Positions 23,891-34,510 of a stretch of DNA of 51,881 bases are shown one piece after another. The notes under the pieces were generated by a model. It saw only the letters and a list, made by a program, of their open reading frames with translations. It was not told where the DNA came from and did no database searches. The stretch is from Hydnum rufescens UP504. Its lineage: Eukaryota > Basidiomycota > Agaricomycetes > Cantharellales > Hydnaceae. The position numbers and the translations under genes were made by a program. Position 1 is the stretch's first letter. Each line of letters starts with the position of its first letter. The DNA lies in assembly GCA_014904985.1 (NCBI GenBank), contig MU129115.1, positions 35,561 through 87,441 on the forward strand, in the 5' to 3' direction.

Positions 23891-24261
23891 CAGCCTATCC
23901 AACAAAGCCAGGGCCCAGTGCCCCAGTGGGACCCAGCAACATCACATTTGATGTCAGCTGTCTGTTGAAAGCTTGACTCAACACCAGCACTTGCTGAAAT
24001 TAACAAAGCACCCATATACACTGTTCCAATATCCCTGGATACCAGCTATTTTTCTGCCACTTATATTGGTAATTCCATTGTTATATTTCTTTGTTTCTCT
24101 TCATGTCCACTTGCCTACTATCTTGATATCGAAAACAACACCGATCATTCTATTATGCCTACTTGAGCCAAACCCGAACCAAGGACCTCAGCTCAGATGG
24201 TCACCTTCTCGTTCGGATCCACCTCATCCTCGTAGTATTTGGTGAAATGGACAATGAGTGC
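23891..24261. other. Fragment with a foldback-element end at 23971
   Basis: TGACTCAACACCAGCACTTG at about 23972 matches the outer ends of the foldback elements at 31440 and 31918. The rest shows no supported gene. Confidence 0.4.
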
Positions 24262-24264
24262 CCA

Positions 24265-25255
24265 TACCATACTTCACCCATGCAACCCCGTCGTCGTTTG
24301 ATCCTTTACGAAATAAAACATCGCCTCTGCCCGCACCCTGATGACATTGATGTATGAGAAGATGACAGCGAAACATGAAGCGACCCTGCCAATCAATGAA
24401 GGAATCCGAATCCATGGAAAGCCTAAGCGAAATTAAAATGGACACATGATCAATTGGTCTACGGATGCAAAAGTGACATAAAAGCAAATTGAACGACTAT
24501 CCTCAAGGCCTGAATCAAAAAAAAAGTGTTCACCATGCCATTGGAACTTCACACGATTATATACCGGCAATTCGATTACCATACCCAAACCATTCACCCA
24601 TCTCAAACCCCACATGATTATCCGCTATTATCCAAATCCCAAGTTGCATATGATGGCGTTATAAAGACAAAAGAGTTGACTGGACAACATATGAGTTTGG
24701 AGAACCGCATAACAATTGACCCACGATACGCCATGATCTCGAAATTGAATTTGTCCTTCTCCTCTGTATTCCAGAAAACACCACTGTACCTCGTCGAACT
24801 TCTCCATGGATGCTCTTGACCTCCACCCTAACGATATCATCCAAAGTGGGTATTCGCTTAAAAATCCTAGGACAATACAAAGGAAAAACTATTAAAAACA
24901 CGGATATTAAAGACCCTTACCCAACAATAAGCGACTTCTATCACCAAATTCGAAGCACAAGCTCGCAGGAAATCTTGCTTTGGTTCGAAGGATGGACATG
25001 GTGGTTCTACATGAGGAGCATGATCAGATTTCAATCGTATAACTGTGAAAAAGGCAAACGACATTGCAAGGGGCTGCAATTAAAGTGTTCACCATCTGTG
25101 GAAGATAAAAACATCCAGTATCAGAAACATGAAATCACACCACTCCCAGCCTTTGGACGATCACATGACCAATTACGAAATTAATTATGGCTACATGCGG
25201 AAATCGAATTCGTTCTATAACTCCGTCAGTTTTGATCGGAGAGGTACACCCATAT
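24265..25255 (+). repeat. Left arm of a ~1-kb inverted repeat
   Basis: Matches 34757-35760 in reverse orientation along its whole length, with indels. Shared landmarks include the end near TTCACCCAT, AATCAATGAAGGAATC, a frame starting MFTMPLELH (24526), GGGTATTCGCTTAAAAATCC, TGTGGAAGATAAAAACATCC and the inner end near TCAGTTTTGATCGGAGAGG. Overlapping plus frames at 24526-24819 and 24810-25184 look coding (FYHQIRSTSSQEILLWFEGW), but the protein is not recognised. Probably two copies of one element in opposite orientation. Confidence 0.8.
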
Positions 25256-25324
25256 AACGCTCCGAAAGCTACGATTCACACCTTTCGAACGGTACAAACA
25301 CAAGTCGAACGGACCAAAACTGCA

Positions 25325-25615
25325 CTCTCCAGGCCATTTTACTACCAAAAATCCGGAATTTCCAGTAAAAATGAATTTCTCCATCAGTTCGCATTCAATC
25401 CTCTCGGAACAACCGTGCCTAGAAAGATATACAAAATCCGCATCTGACGGTACCGAGCACGCAAAGAACAGATCAAAACTGAACTCTACAGAGCGATATT
25501 ACTATCAGAATCAACACCCATCAGTAAAAAACGAATTTCTCTGTCAGTTTACACCGGATCTTCTTGGAACCACCACGCCCAGAAAGCTGTGAAAAATCCG
25601 CATCTAATGATATCA
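25325..25615. repeat. ~165-bp direct duplication
   Basis: ACTACCAAAAATCCGGAATT at 25341 and ACTATCAGAATCAACACCCA at 25499 start two copies sharing AAAAATGAATTTCTCCATCAGTT/AAAACGAATTTCTCTGTCAGTT type blocks, a CCTAGAAAG/CCCAGAAAG block and AAAATCCGCATCT. Confidence 0.65.
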
Positions 25616-25769
25616 AGAACGTCTATTACGGATGCAAACTGCTGTTTCTGCATTGAATCCCATCCCATGCACTTGTCCCCATTATCAACCAACAACAAAA
25701 CACCTTAACCACTGGACTATGCTCAAATTAATCTCCAAAACCCGGAGATATCTTTCATTTCGCCTCCAT

Positions 25770-26225
25770 AATGCTCCACATGGTCAGTGACCACATGTTC
25801 CATAAGCATTCCACATGCTCAGCAAATTGGTGACATCACCCCCCCTCATGATTCCTTTTGTTCTCTTTATGAATGACATCACTATGACATCACTCCTCAT
25901 GATTTCTTTTGTTCTCTTTATGCATGACTCAGCTATGACCGCATTATTACATCATCTTGTTATTTTTCTTTTGTTCTCACCTATGACTCACATATGACTC
26001 ACCCATGGGGGAGTCATATTTCTTAAACACAGCCACCTTCAGAAAGGTATAAAAGCTGGTAGATTTCCTGTACCCACACACAATAATCTCCTCTGGAAAT
26101 CATTACTGTCAACCACTGTCAACTTTTCTGCTTGCCTCTAAAGAACAGTCTATCTATAAGCCATCTGGAGCTAAGTCATCTTCAAGGTTGTTGAGACAAA
26201 GCCACTGGTAGCCCTCTACGCGAAT
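25770..26225 (+). mobile_element. Putative solo LTR
   Basis: The layout resembles Agaricomycete LTR-retrotransposon LTRs: a TATAAAAG box at 26048, downstream CCTCTGGAAATCATTACTGTC and repeated CTGTCAAC, a short tract of TCTAAAGAACAGTC, and an end near GACAAAGCCACTGGTAGCCC. Short TTTTGTTCTC repeats precede it. No internal gag-pol or second LTR was found in the window. Exact ends and a target duplication were not established. Confidence 0.35.
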
Positions 26226-26809
26226 CACTAAAGCCAAGGATAGTTGCAGGACCTAAGGTTAGAGTTGCTGGACATCCAAGGAAAAGTAAGCATAACGAAA
26301 TACATATCAGGTTTTGAAGAAAGAAGAAAGAAACATACTAACAAGACTAACCAAGCACTGACCAGTCTATAACCCACAGATATCCGCATTTTGACCAGGA
26401 GAATGTAAACAAGAATACACAATATCAGTAAACAGACCAACAACACAACACGAACGATGTATAAGCCTTTCCACAAGCATCCCAGACATATAAGCCTTTC
26501 CATAAGCATCCCACATGACGTATAAGCCTTTCTACAAGCATCCCAAACGATATATCATTGACTACAGCTGGTCCATATCCCTTCCTATTCCCCACTGAAC
26601 ACCATACACGTCTTGCAGAGTGTGATCAACCATTGAAGCAAACAGCCCAACGAATAACAACAGAAATACAGTCTCCCATCCACACACTGGCTGAACCAGA
26701 TTTTGATTTGACAGTCATCAGAGCTCCCAACCCTTCTTCTATAACGGCAAATGAAGCCGTGCCCAACAAAACCACATGAAATGAAGGGCGAGAGGTGGCG
26801 ATGATGCGA
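26226..26809. repeat. Spacer with three ~34-bp tandem units at 26455-26560
   Basis: TATAAGCCTTTCCACAAGCATCCCA-type units repeat three times between 26460 and 26545. Downstream, 26558-26779 is open on plus (73 codons) and leads into the first hairpin unit. No family recognised. Confidence 0.5.
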
Positions 26810-28293
26810 ACCACACACCTGCTGTGGTGGGTGTGTGGTTCTATATAAGATAAGTAGACTTATACATCCCCAACAGTGCAAGAAGAGCAGCAAATGCTGC
26901 TCTTCTTGCACTGCTTTTAATTTTTGAACTAATACATCCATTCTAGGTTACCACTGCAGATGAAGAGCCATGAAACAACCCCCCCCCCCAGAAACAATAA
27001 CCCACCAGCAGAACGAAACCTGTGAATGATGCCAAAACCCCCATGAACCACACATCTGCTATGGCAGGTGTGTGGTTCTATAAGATAAGTAATATTGTAT
27101 ACCCACAATGGCACGAAAGAGCAGCATCTGCTGCTCTTTTGTGCTGATTTTACTTTTTAACTAACACATGATTTATTATTTTAGGTTACAGTATCGCCTG
27201 AACCTCAAACAGCAAAACAAAGATCCCTGGACAAACTCCCCCCATGGAAATGACAATGCCCCGCCAAAGGAAAGCCACAAATGCAACCTGCCAAAACAAC
27301 AAGTACCGAATGAAACCCGTGAATGACAACTGGCCAAGGAACACCCACCAGACGAATCCCATGAACAGGAATGCACAATGCAAGACCCAGAAACCCCAGA
27401 CAGAACCACACACCCACCAAAGTGGGTGTGTGGTAATTTTAAGGTAAGTATTCTTGTAACATATAGTGGTGCTGAAGGAGCAGCATATGCTGCTCCTTTG
27501 GCATAGCTTTTTCTTTTTTTCTTTTTTACTAACATATTATTCATGTATTATCTGGTTCCAGGTTCTCATCTAAACCCACGACCCCCCCCCCCCCAAACAC
27601 TCTAATCAAGACCCATGACCCCACCAAAAAATACCTGTGAACCGCAACTGCGACACAACTCGCCACACCCAACCAGCAAACTGAGGGAAAATGGGCCAGA
27701 CCACACACCTGTGGTGGCAGGTGTGTGGTCATCTAAGGTGAGTCCCATTCCCCATAGATACAGTGGCGCAAAAAGAGCAGCAACAGCTGCTCTTTTTGCG
27801 TCACTTTTAACTTCTTACTAATCTAAATTTTTTTATTCTAGATCTTGCTCCCCCTGAACAAGTACATGCCTGAAAACCCCCCAGCCCCCTGAGCCCTGTA
27901 CCAAAAACCGATGGTGGGGGGTGCACGACCATGGGCCAAAATGAGTACCACCACACCACCAAAGTGGGTGTGTGGTACTATAGGTATTTTTTAAAACTTT
28001 CTACACATATGGTGATGTAAAAGGAGCAGCTTGCACTGCTCCTTTTGCTCACTTTGAATTGCTTCTATTATTCTAGGATCTGAACTGACCTGCGAAATGG
28101 AAAACTGAGCCCAAACTATGCAGCAACCACAGTACAAGATGAGTACCACACACCCGCTGAAGCAGGTGCATGGTACTACAAGGTATTTTTTTTTAAAATT
28201 TATATATATACCGTGATGCAAGGGGAGCAGCCCAGGCTGCTCCTTTGCATCACTTTGAATTTTTTTTTTTACTAATGTATGCTATTATTTTAG
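26810..28293 (+). repeat. Hairpin-intron array 1 (six units, plus)
   Basis: Each unit holds hairpin 1 (ACCACACACC arms), a donor-like sequence, hairpin 2 (GAGCAGC/GCTGCTC core), then a CTAAY-like site in most units and a TTTTAG/TTCTAG end. Hairpin 1 lies at 26810, 27047, 27405, 27700, 27950 and 28145. Hairpin 2 lies at 26877, 27111, 27469, 27765, 28018 and 28215. Acceptor-like AG falls at 26946, 27184, 27561, 27841, 28076 and 28293. Donors are GTAAGT (27444), GTGAGT (27738) and GTATTT (27984, 28183); the first two units have ATAAGT instead. Sequence between an acceptor and the next hairpin 1 differs from unit to unit, as exons of a gene would. Reading frames there are only partly open, so a coding role is unproven. 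Confidence 0.85.
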
Positions 28294-28378
28294 GATCCAA
28301 ATTGAAGCCCCTGAAATGACAACCTGCAACTCATCCAAATGACCTGCCCCATGATGAATCATCAAGCCCAGCCCCCTG

Positions 28379-28650
28379 TACCACACCTGCCCAAGTGGGT
28401 GTGGTGCTACTTAGCTTTTTTCTTTTTTAAATTTTGAGGGACAGTACCACACACCTGCCCAAGCAGGTGTGTGGTGCTACTAAGTAGTGCTTTTTTTTCT
28501 TTTGATTTGTATGGACAGTACCACACCTGCTAGGGTGGTGTGGTGCTACTTATTTTATTTTTTTTAATTTTGAGGGATGGTACCATACCCACCCAAGTGG
28601 GTGTGTAGTATATTAATTGAATTTTTTAAATAAATAAATCAATAAATAAA
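28379..28650 (+). repeat. Tail of array 1: four lone hairpin-1 copies and an AATAAATAAA tract
   Basis: Hairpin 1 alone repeats at 28379, 28446, 28520 and 28582, separated by 35-45 nt of T-rich sequence. A TAAATAAATCAATAAATAAAC tract follows, then AGTCAATAACAAGACTGACC. The same order recurs at 34303-34510, marking a shared downstream end. Confidence 0.75.
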
Positions 28651-29559
28651 CAAGTCAATAACAAGACTGACCACTGAAGGAAACACTGAGTGGGGGTATA
28701 TGTATAATATGAATGATTATAAATGGAACTATCCCCAGTATGCCCATATGACCTGCTCCAAGTCTGAGATTCTCTAAGTCCCAGTTTCAGCCAATTTTCA
28801 GCCATTTCAGCCAATTCTGGGCCAGGTGAAATCATAAAAATGGCCATTTTGGCCAAAATAGTGATGGGACCTACTTAGGGACCATTATCTGCCCCAGAAG
28901 TGGTACCTAACTAGGTAGGCTTAGATGACTGACCAAGGTGGGGGTTTTTCTTTTGTGTTGGGAACCACACTTTCACATCATGGCCTTTTGGTACTTTCCA
29001 GATTTGTTCAACACATTTGGGGGTTTGGCTCAAAATCTTGATTTAATCTTGATTTGCTCTGATGACTTGGGGTGACTCATTGGGTGACTCATTTTATATG
29101 GCTTTGGCTTCAGGGATGAGGATCTAGGTTCTTTTTTTTTGATTTTTTAATTTCCCATAACACCTCATGATGTACCCAATGACACATCTGAATCTGAAGA
29201 TGAGATTTCACTGACAATTAACTGGCAATGCCACTCAATAAGTTTGTCACCCCAATACTCCCAACTATTAGTAGCCTGCCAGGTTGGCCACAAATAATTC
29301 CGTAAATGGTTTTCTGGACCAAAGGACACCTGGGGTCATTCCCAGTACTCGAAATCCCGTGATATCCCAGCATTGTTATCAATTAATTCCTGATTGGGAA
29401 CAGTGGCTGTGATTGCATATACATCTGCTGATAGTTCATTTCCCGTTTCATCATGATTTGTAATATCCATTTTTGGTATATGGTCATGTGAATAGTATTT
29501 CCTAATTCAGTTAGCTGCAAATATGGCATTCATAGGAGTACCATCCAATCACCTTGGTC
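28651..29559. other. Spacer sharing its start with 34511 onward; no gene
   Basis: The first ~130 nt resemble 34511-34615 (TATGTATAATAT and TCTCTAAGTCCCAGT are shared). After that nothing recognisable is seen. Confidence 0.4.
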
Positions 29560-29860
29560 AGCCATTTAGAGGGGCCTTAATAGGTATGTCACACTGCATC
29601 AAATCAAAAGCCTAAGAGGCATCAAAATCCTTTGATATCAAATAATTTCAAGAGGGTGACCTTAGGTCAATCCGTAAGTCTGCCCATAGGCATTTTGATA
29701 TCAAACTCATATTTGGCTGGGGGTATCAGGATAGGTCCCAGCAAGCCCGGGAATGCCCCCAAGTGGGTCAACAGGCCATATGGGCTTCTCAGCAGCTACA
29801 ATATTTACTTATTACTGTATTGTTTATTCTCATCAATAATTATTAATATTATATTATATA
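29560..29860. repeat. Dispersed repeat, copy 2 of 3
   Basis: CACCTTGGTCAGCCATTTAG start, GAGGCATCAAAATCCTTTGAT block shared with the 35975 copy, and GGTCAACAGGCCATATGGGCTT block shared with the 22330 copy. Confidence 0.55.
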
Positions 29861-29879
29861 CATATTATCCCCCGCCCAC

Positions 29880-31372
29880 AAGGGGGGGGGGGTTGCACCC
29901 AGCAGGGCCACACCCCACCTGGTGGCCACACTTCATTTTATCCACACATTTCATCTGGGGGCCACACACCCATTCTTGCAGGTATTTGGTCAGCAGGGTC
30001 ACAGGTTGCTTTGTTCGGGGTCATGGGTTGCTTCATTTGGGGTCATGGGTTGCTTTGTTTGGGGTTGCGTGTTTTGGGGATGGCACAGGTAGTGGGCACC
30101 TACATTAAATAAAGTGCTACCTTAGTAAAAATAAAAATAAAAGAAAACCAATGCAAAAGGAGCAGCCTATGCTGCTCCTTTTGCATGGTCGGACATGTAA
30201 ATATATACTTACTTTAAAGATTACCACACCCGCAGTAGTGGGTGTGTGGCTCTTTATTTCCTCTGTGGCTTCGTGTGTGCATCCTCGGTCCTTCACCCAT
30301 TTTCATTCTCATGGTGGTATGTGTTTGTACGCAGGGTTTGGGCTTGCGGTTGCATGGTTCGTGCATTGGGGTGGGGCATCTTGGCCTAAAATAAAAGATA
30401 AGTTAGTTTAAAAAACTTGCACAAAAAGAGCAGTGACTACTGCTCTTTTTGCATGTTTGTAGCTACTGGAAAAATACATACTTTATGTGGCCACACACCT
30501 GCCGCAGCAGGTGTGTGGCTCCCTCATTTCCCCTGTGGCTTCAGGCACGCATTGTCCTTCATTCGTTGCTGCGTTTGTGCATAATGGGGTGCAGGGTTTC
30601 ATGGGATCTTGGCAGGCCCACAGGTTTAGGTTTGTGGCTGCATGATTTCATGCATTGAGGTGGGATACGTTGACCTAGAATAGGATATGTTAGTTGAAAT
30701 CAAAGGTCATGCAAAAAGAGCAGCGGCTGCTGCTCTTTTTGCATGTTTGTAGCTACTGAAAAAATACATACTTTATGTGGCCACACACCTGCTGCAGCAG
30801 GTGTGTGGCTCCCTCATTTCCCCTGTGGCTTCAGGCATGCATTGTCCTTCATTCGTTGCCATGTTCATGTGTAATGGGCATGGGGTTTCATGGGATCTTG
30901 GCAGGCCTGCAGGTTTAGGTTTATGGCTGCATGATTTTGCATGTTGGGGTGGGATATGTTGACCTAGAATAGGATATGTTAGTTGAAATCAAAGGTCATG
31001 CAAAAAGAGCAGCAGCTGCTGCTCTTTTTGTGCATCTGAAACCAGTGAAACATAATACATACCTTATATGGCCACACACCTGCCTCAGCAGGTGTGTGGC
31101 TCTCTGTTTTCATGCTCTTCATCATGGCTTCCTGTGGGTGTTGTTGTTGTTCATTCATTCACTCGTTCGCATGTTTCCATTCATGTGGTCATCATTCATG
31201 GGTGGGACAGCTTGACCTAGAATAGTAAATCAAAGTATTAGTAAAAAATTTAAAACCTGCACAAAAAGAGCAGCTTTCACTGCTCTTTTTGTGCCATTGT
31301 ATCTACGAGCATAAAAATAAAAATAAAACTCACCTTTTGACCACACAACCCACAGTGGCAGGTGTGTGGTCA
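29880..31372 (-). repeat. Hairpin-intron array 2 (five units, minus)
   Basis: Same module as array 1 but inverted. In minus order hairpin 1 lies at 31340-31370, 31072-31101, 30781-30810, 30482-30511 and 30222-30250. The hairpin 2 copies are at 31260, 31000, 30711, 30421 and 30154. Donors on minus read GTGAGT (31333) and GTATGT or GTAAGT for the others. Acceptors read TTCTAG just before GTCAA at 31217, 30964 and 30675. The exon-like stretches of units three and four are near-identical, suggesting a recent unit duplication. Downstream on minus (30070-29990) three copies of GGGTCATGGGTTGCTT (plus sense) occur. Confidence 0.83.
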
Positions 31373-31439
31373 TTGGTGTCTGCCTTTCTAGGCAGTTGCC
31401 TCTTAAGTTCGGTGGGTGTATGTGGTCAAGGGAGAGACC

Positions 31440-31917
31440 AACTCAACACCAGCAATTGCCGGAATTCAAAAGGTGCCCAAGTGCTGGCATGGCAAGCAGG
31501 ATATGGATGAATAATAAGGAGACAAATGAGCGATAGATGTTAGATAATAAATATTCTGTGCCAAAAATGATAGAGAACAATAATAATAAGGCAGACTTCC
31601 ATGAGGCCACTATATGCCCACATTGCAAAGCAGGTTGGATCATTTCTGTGGGCCAGAATTGAGCCAAATTTGAATATGTTGGTCATACATATGCATATAC
31701 TATGGACAATTCATTATTATAGACAATCCGGTCATTTTTCAATTTCTGGCACCTTCAAATTGCCTATTTAGGCAATTGAAGCGTGCCAGAAATTGAAATG
31801 GCCGGATTGTCTATAATAATGAATTGTCCATAGTATATGCATATGTAAATGCCACACATATTCAGAATTTGGTCGCATGTCTTTCAGGCTGGCGCTTGTT
31901 GTGGTTTTGGGAAAGAA
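31440..31917. mobile_element. Foldback element A
   Basis: Outer left end ACTCAACACCAGCAATTGCC. The core is a near-perfect inverted repeat of about 77 nt per arm (31686-31845) centred on CAAATTGCCTATTTAGGCAATTG. Flanking arm sequence (CCAAATTTGAATATGTTGG against CCAACAC...-type complement) continues the pairing with lower identity. The right outer part is truncated where element B starts. No coding capacity. Confidence 0.75.
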
Positions 31918-32582
31918 GATGACTCAATGCCGGCATTGCCAGGTTGTTTAAAAGTGCCCAAGCGTGGTGCTTGCAAGCAGAATACATATTAATAACCAAG
32001 TATAATAGACATGAAATAACACTATATATATATATATTTGTCCAAAAATGTTGAAAAGATGAATGATAATAAGTCAGAGCTCAAATAAGGCATGAAAGGC
32101 TAATTGCAAGAGTGGATGGGGGGCCACTTCTATGAGTCACAATTGGCCCAAATTTAAATATAATGATAGTAAATGCATACCCCTACATGGCGACCAGTTA
32201 TATTAGACGATTCTGGCACTTTTCAATTTTTCATGCCTTCAATTCCCTATTTAGGGAATTGAAGGCGTGAAAAATTGAAAAGTGCCAGAATCGTCTAATA
32301 TAACTGGTCGCCCATGTAGGGCACATATACGCCAGCAATATATTTAAATTTGGGCTGATCCTGAACAGTAGAAATTGCCCAATCCACCTTGCAATGTAGC
32401 ATATCATGCCTTATTGGACTCTGACTGATTGTCTAGGTCTTCTTTATTTTTTTGGGAAGACATTAATCATATATTATTTATTCTACATCTATTTACTTGC
32501 TACCAATTCATATGGCACTTGTGGCACCATGCACTTGGGCGCTTTTTGGGTGCCGGCAATTACTGGCATTGAGTTGCCTTCG
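31918..32582. mobile_element. Foldback element B
   Basis: Left end GACTCAATGCCGGCATTGCC pairs with right end GGCAATTACTGGCATTGAGT. Arms of about 330 nt pair throughout. The inner 65 nt (32190-32332) are almost perfect around CAATTCCCTATTTAGGGAATTG, and the outer parts are diverged but collinear (AAATAAGGCATGA, TTGCAAG and CCCAAATTTAAATAT are present in both). Element A has the same plan with different inner-arm sequence. No coding capacity. Confidence 0.82.
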
Positions 32583-34181
32583 TTCTCGACCACTAAGGCA
32601 ACCACCCAAAAAGGAAATAGACGACCACACACCCACCACTGCGGGTGTGTGGTCACTAGGTGAGTCTCCTTTTATAGTAGTAGCTACAACAGTGCAAAAA
32701 GAGCAGTGAAGGCTGCTCTTTTTGCTCTGCTTTGAATTTCTTTACTAATGTATCTTTATTATTCTAGATGATGGCCTGGGACGCCAGACAAAAAACCCCC
32801 CAGCGACGAGGGCATGACCAACCAGGGCCAAAACAACAACAAGCCAGCTGACAAGAAAATGACGTACGAGAACACCAATGAGACCACGGCAGATGTGCCC
32901 AGTGAACGGCCATAAGAACCACACCTGCTGCAGCGGGTGTGTGATTCTATGTAAGGTAAGTCACTCAGTACACCCAACAGCACAAAAAGAGCAGCATTTG
33001 CTGCTCTTTTTGCGCTGGTTTTAATTTTTAACTAATATATTGTCTATTATTCTAGGTCCATCGCCTGAATCAGAACCACCAAACGAAGACCTGCCAAACG
33101 ACAAGTCGCCAAATGAGCTGCCAAACGAGCACCCACCAAACAAGCACCCACTAAACGAGCACCTGCCAAACAAGCACCCACCAAACGAGCACCCGCCAAA
33201 CAAACACCCACCAAACAAACACCCACCAAACAAACACCCGCCAAACAAACACCCACCAAACAAACACCCGCCAAACAAACACCCGCCAAACAAACACCCA
33301 CCAAACAAACACCTGCCAAACAAACACCCACCAAACAAACACCCGCCAAACAAACACCGCCAAACAAACACCCACCAAACAAACACCCGCCAAACGAGCA
33401 CCCACCAAATGAGCACCCACCAAACGAGCACCCGCCAAACGAGCACCACCAAACGAGCACCACCAAATGAGCACCTGCCAAACCAGTACCCCCAAAATGA
33501 GCACCCGCCAAACAACGACCCGCACGCGTAACTACACAAACCACACACCCGCTTCGGCGGGTGTGTGGTAATATTAGGTACGTCCAATCCCAACAGTGCC
33601 AAAAGAGCAGCAGAAGCTGCTCTTTTGGCACCTCTGTTTTCTTTTTTTTTTACTAATGTATTATTATTTGTTCTTCTAGGTCTCTTCCCTCCGTGAAGAC
33701 CCACCCGACGAGGACACAGACGAGCCCCCAATATGCGCAGCCACCCAAGCCGCCCCCCGAAATGATGATCAACGGAACCGTGTACCACACACCCGCCAAA
33801 GTGGGTGTGTGGTAAATATTAGGTACATCTTAATCCCACCGGTGCCAAAAGAGCAGCAGAAGCTGCTCTTTTGGCACCTTTGTTTTCTTTTTTTTACTAA
33901 TATATTATTATTTGTTGTTCTAGGTCCATTCCCTACGTGAAAACTCACCTGACGAGGACACAGACGAGCCCCCCCAGTATACCATTTAATGTGCAGCCCC
34001 ACATGCCTTGAGTGCCTGCCCCCCAAACACGACAATCGGCGAAATCGCGTACCACACACCCACTGTGGCAGGTGTGTGGTTTTATATAATGTAAGTGCAC
34101 CCCCAACGGCGCAAAAAGAGCAGCACTGCTGCTCTTTTTGCGCCTGTTTTAATTTTTTAAACTAATGATCTATTATTCTAG
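32583..34181 (+). repeat. Hairpin-intron array 3 (five units, plus)
   Basis: Hairpin 1 lies at 32624, 32917, 33540, 33784 and 34051. Hairpin 2 lies at 32693, 32980, 33596, 33841 and 34110. Donor-like sites are GTGAGT (32660), GTAAGT (32956), GTACGT (33578), GTACAT (33823) and GTAAGT (34091). Every unit has CTAAT before a TTCTAG acceptor, at 32767, 33055, 33679, 33923 and 34181. The exon-like stretches 33680-33822 and 33924-34090 are clearly homologous. In one frame they encode related acidic peptides around SLREDPPDEDTDEPP and SLRENSPDEDTDEPP. The stretch 33056-33577 contains the PNKHP minisatellite. Confidence 0.87.
33108..33525. repeat. 15-bp minisatellite (PNKHP codons)
   Basis: About 27 units of CCAAACAAACACCCG and variants. 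On plus they read PNKHP or PNEHP; on minus they give VFVWW or CLFGG-type repeats. A single missing C near 33356 shifts the plus frame. Located inside the third exon-like stretch of array 3. Confidence 0.9.
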
Positions 34182-34302
34182 GCTAGCAACAAATGAAGAC
34201 CCATAGAATGAGCCCCCCCCCTGAACGATAACTCACCCGCAAAGCAGGATCCACGAACGGGACGCCAAACGACGAAATGAAGTGACGCCAAACCATAGGA
34301 AC

Positions 34303-34510
34303 CCCACACCTGTGATAGCGGGTATGGCTCTGTAAAATATAAGTAATGCACGTCCCCGGTACCACACACCCGTCCAAGCAGGTGTGTTAGATAGTGTTTT
34401 TTTTGTTAGTTTTTAATTTTTTTATGGATAGTACCACATGCCTGCCCAAGCGGGTGTGGTATGTTTGTGAATTTTTGAATAAATAAATAAATAAACCAGT
34501 CAATAAAAAC
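34303..34510 (+). repeat. Tail of array 3
   Basis: Degenerate or lone hairpin-1 copies at 34303, 34359 and 34432 are followed by T-rich spacers and an AATAAATAAATAAATAAACC tract, matching the tail of array 1. Confidence 0.7.

Noticed and set aside
28610..28650. Helitron or LINE 3' end at the AATAAATAAA tracts
   Set aside because: No CTRR hairpin end, no reverse transcriptase or Rep/helicase frame, and no target duplication found. A LINE-like tail remains possible but unsupported.
33021..33788. 255-codon minus frame rich in CLFGG
   Set aside because: It is the complement of the 15-bp minisatellite and hairpin sequence, not an independent protein.
26810..34460. CRISPR-like array
   Set aside because: Repeats are hairpins with splice-like sites, spacers vary from about 100 to 500 nt, and the genome is fungal.
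26810..34460. Hammerhead or other self-cleaving ribozyme in the hairpin units
   Set aside because: No CUGANGA/GAAA core was found next to the stems.
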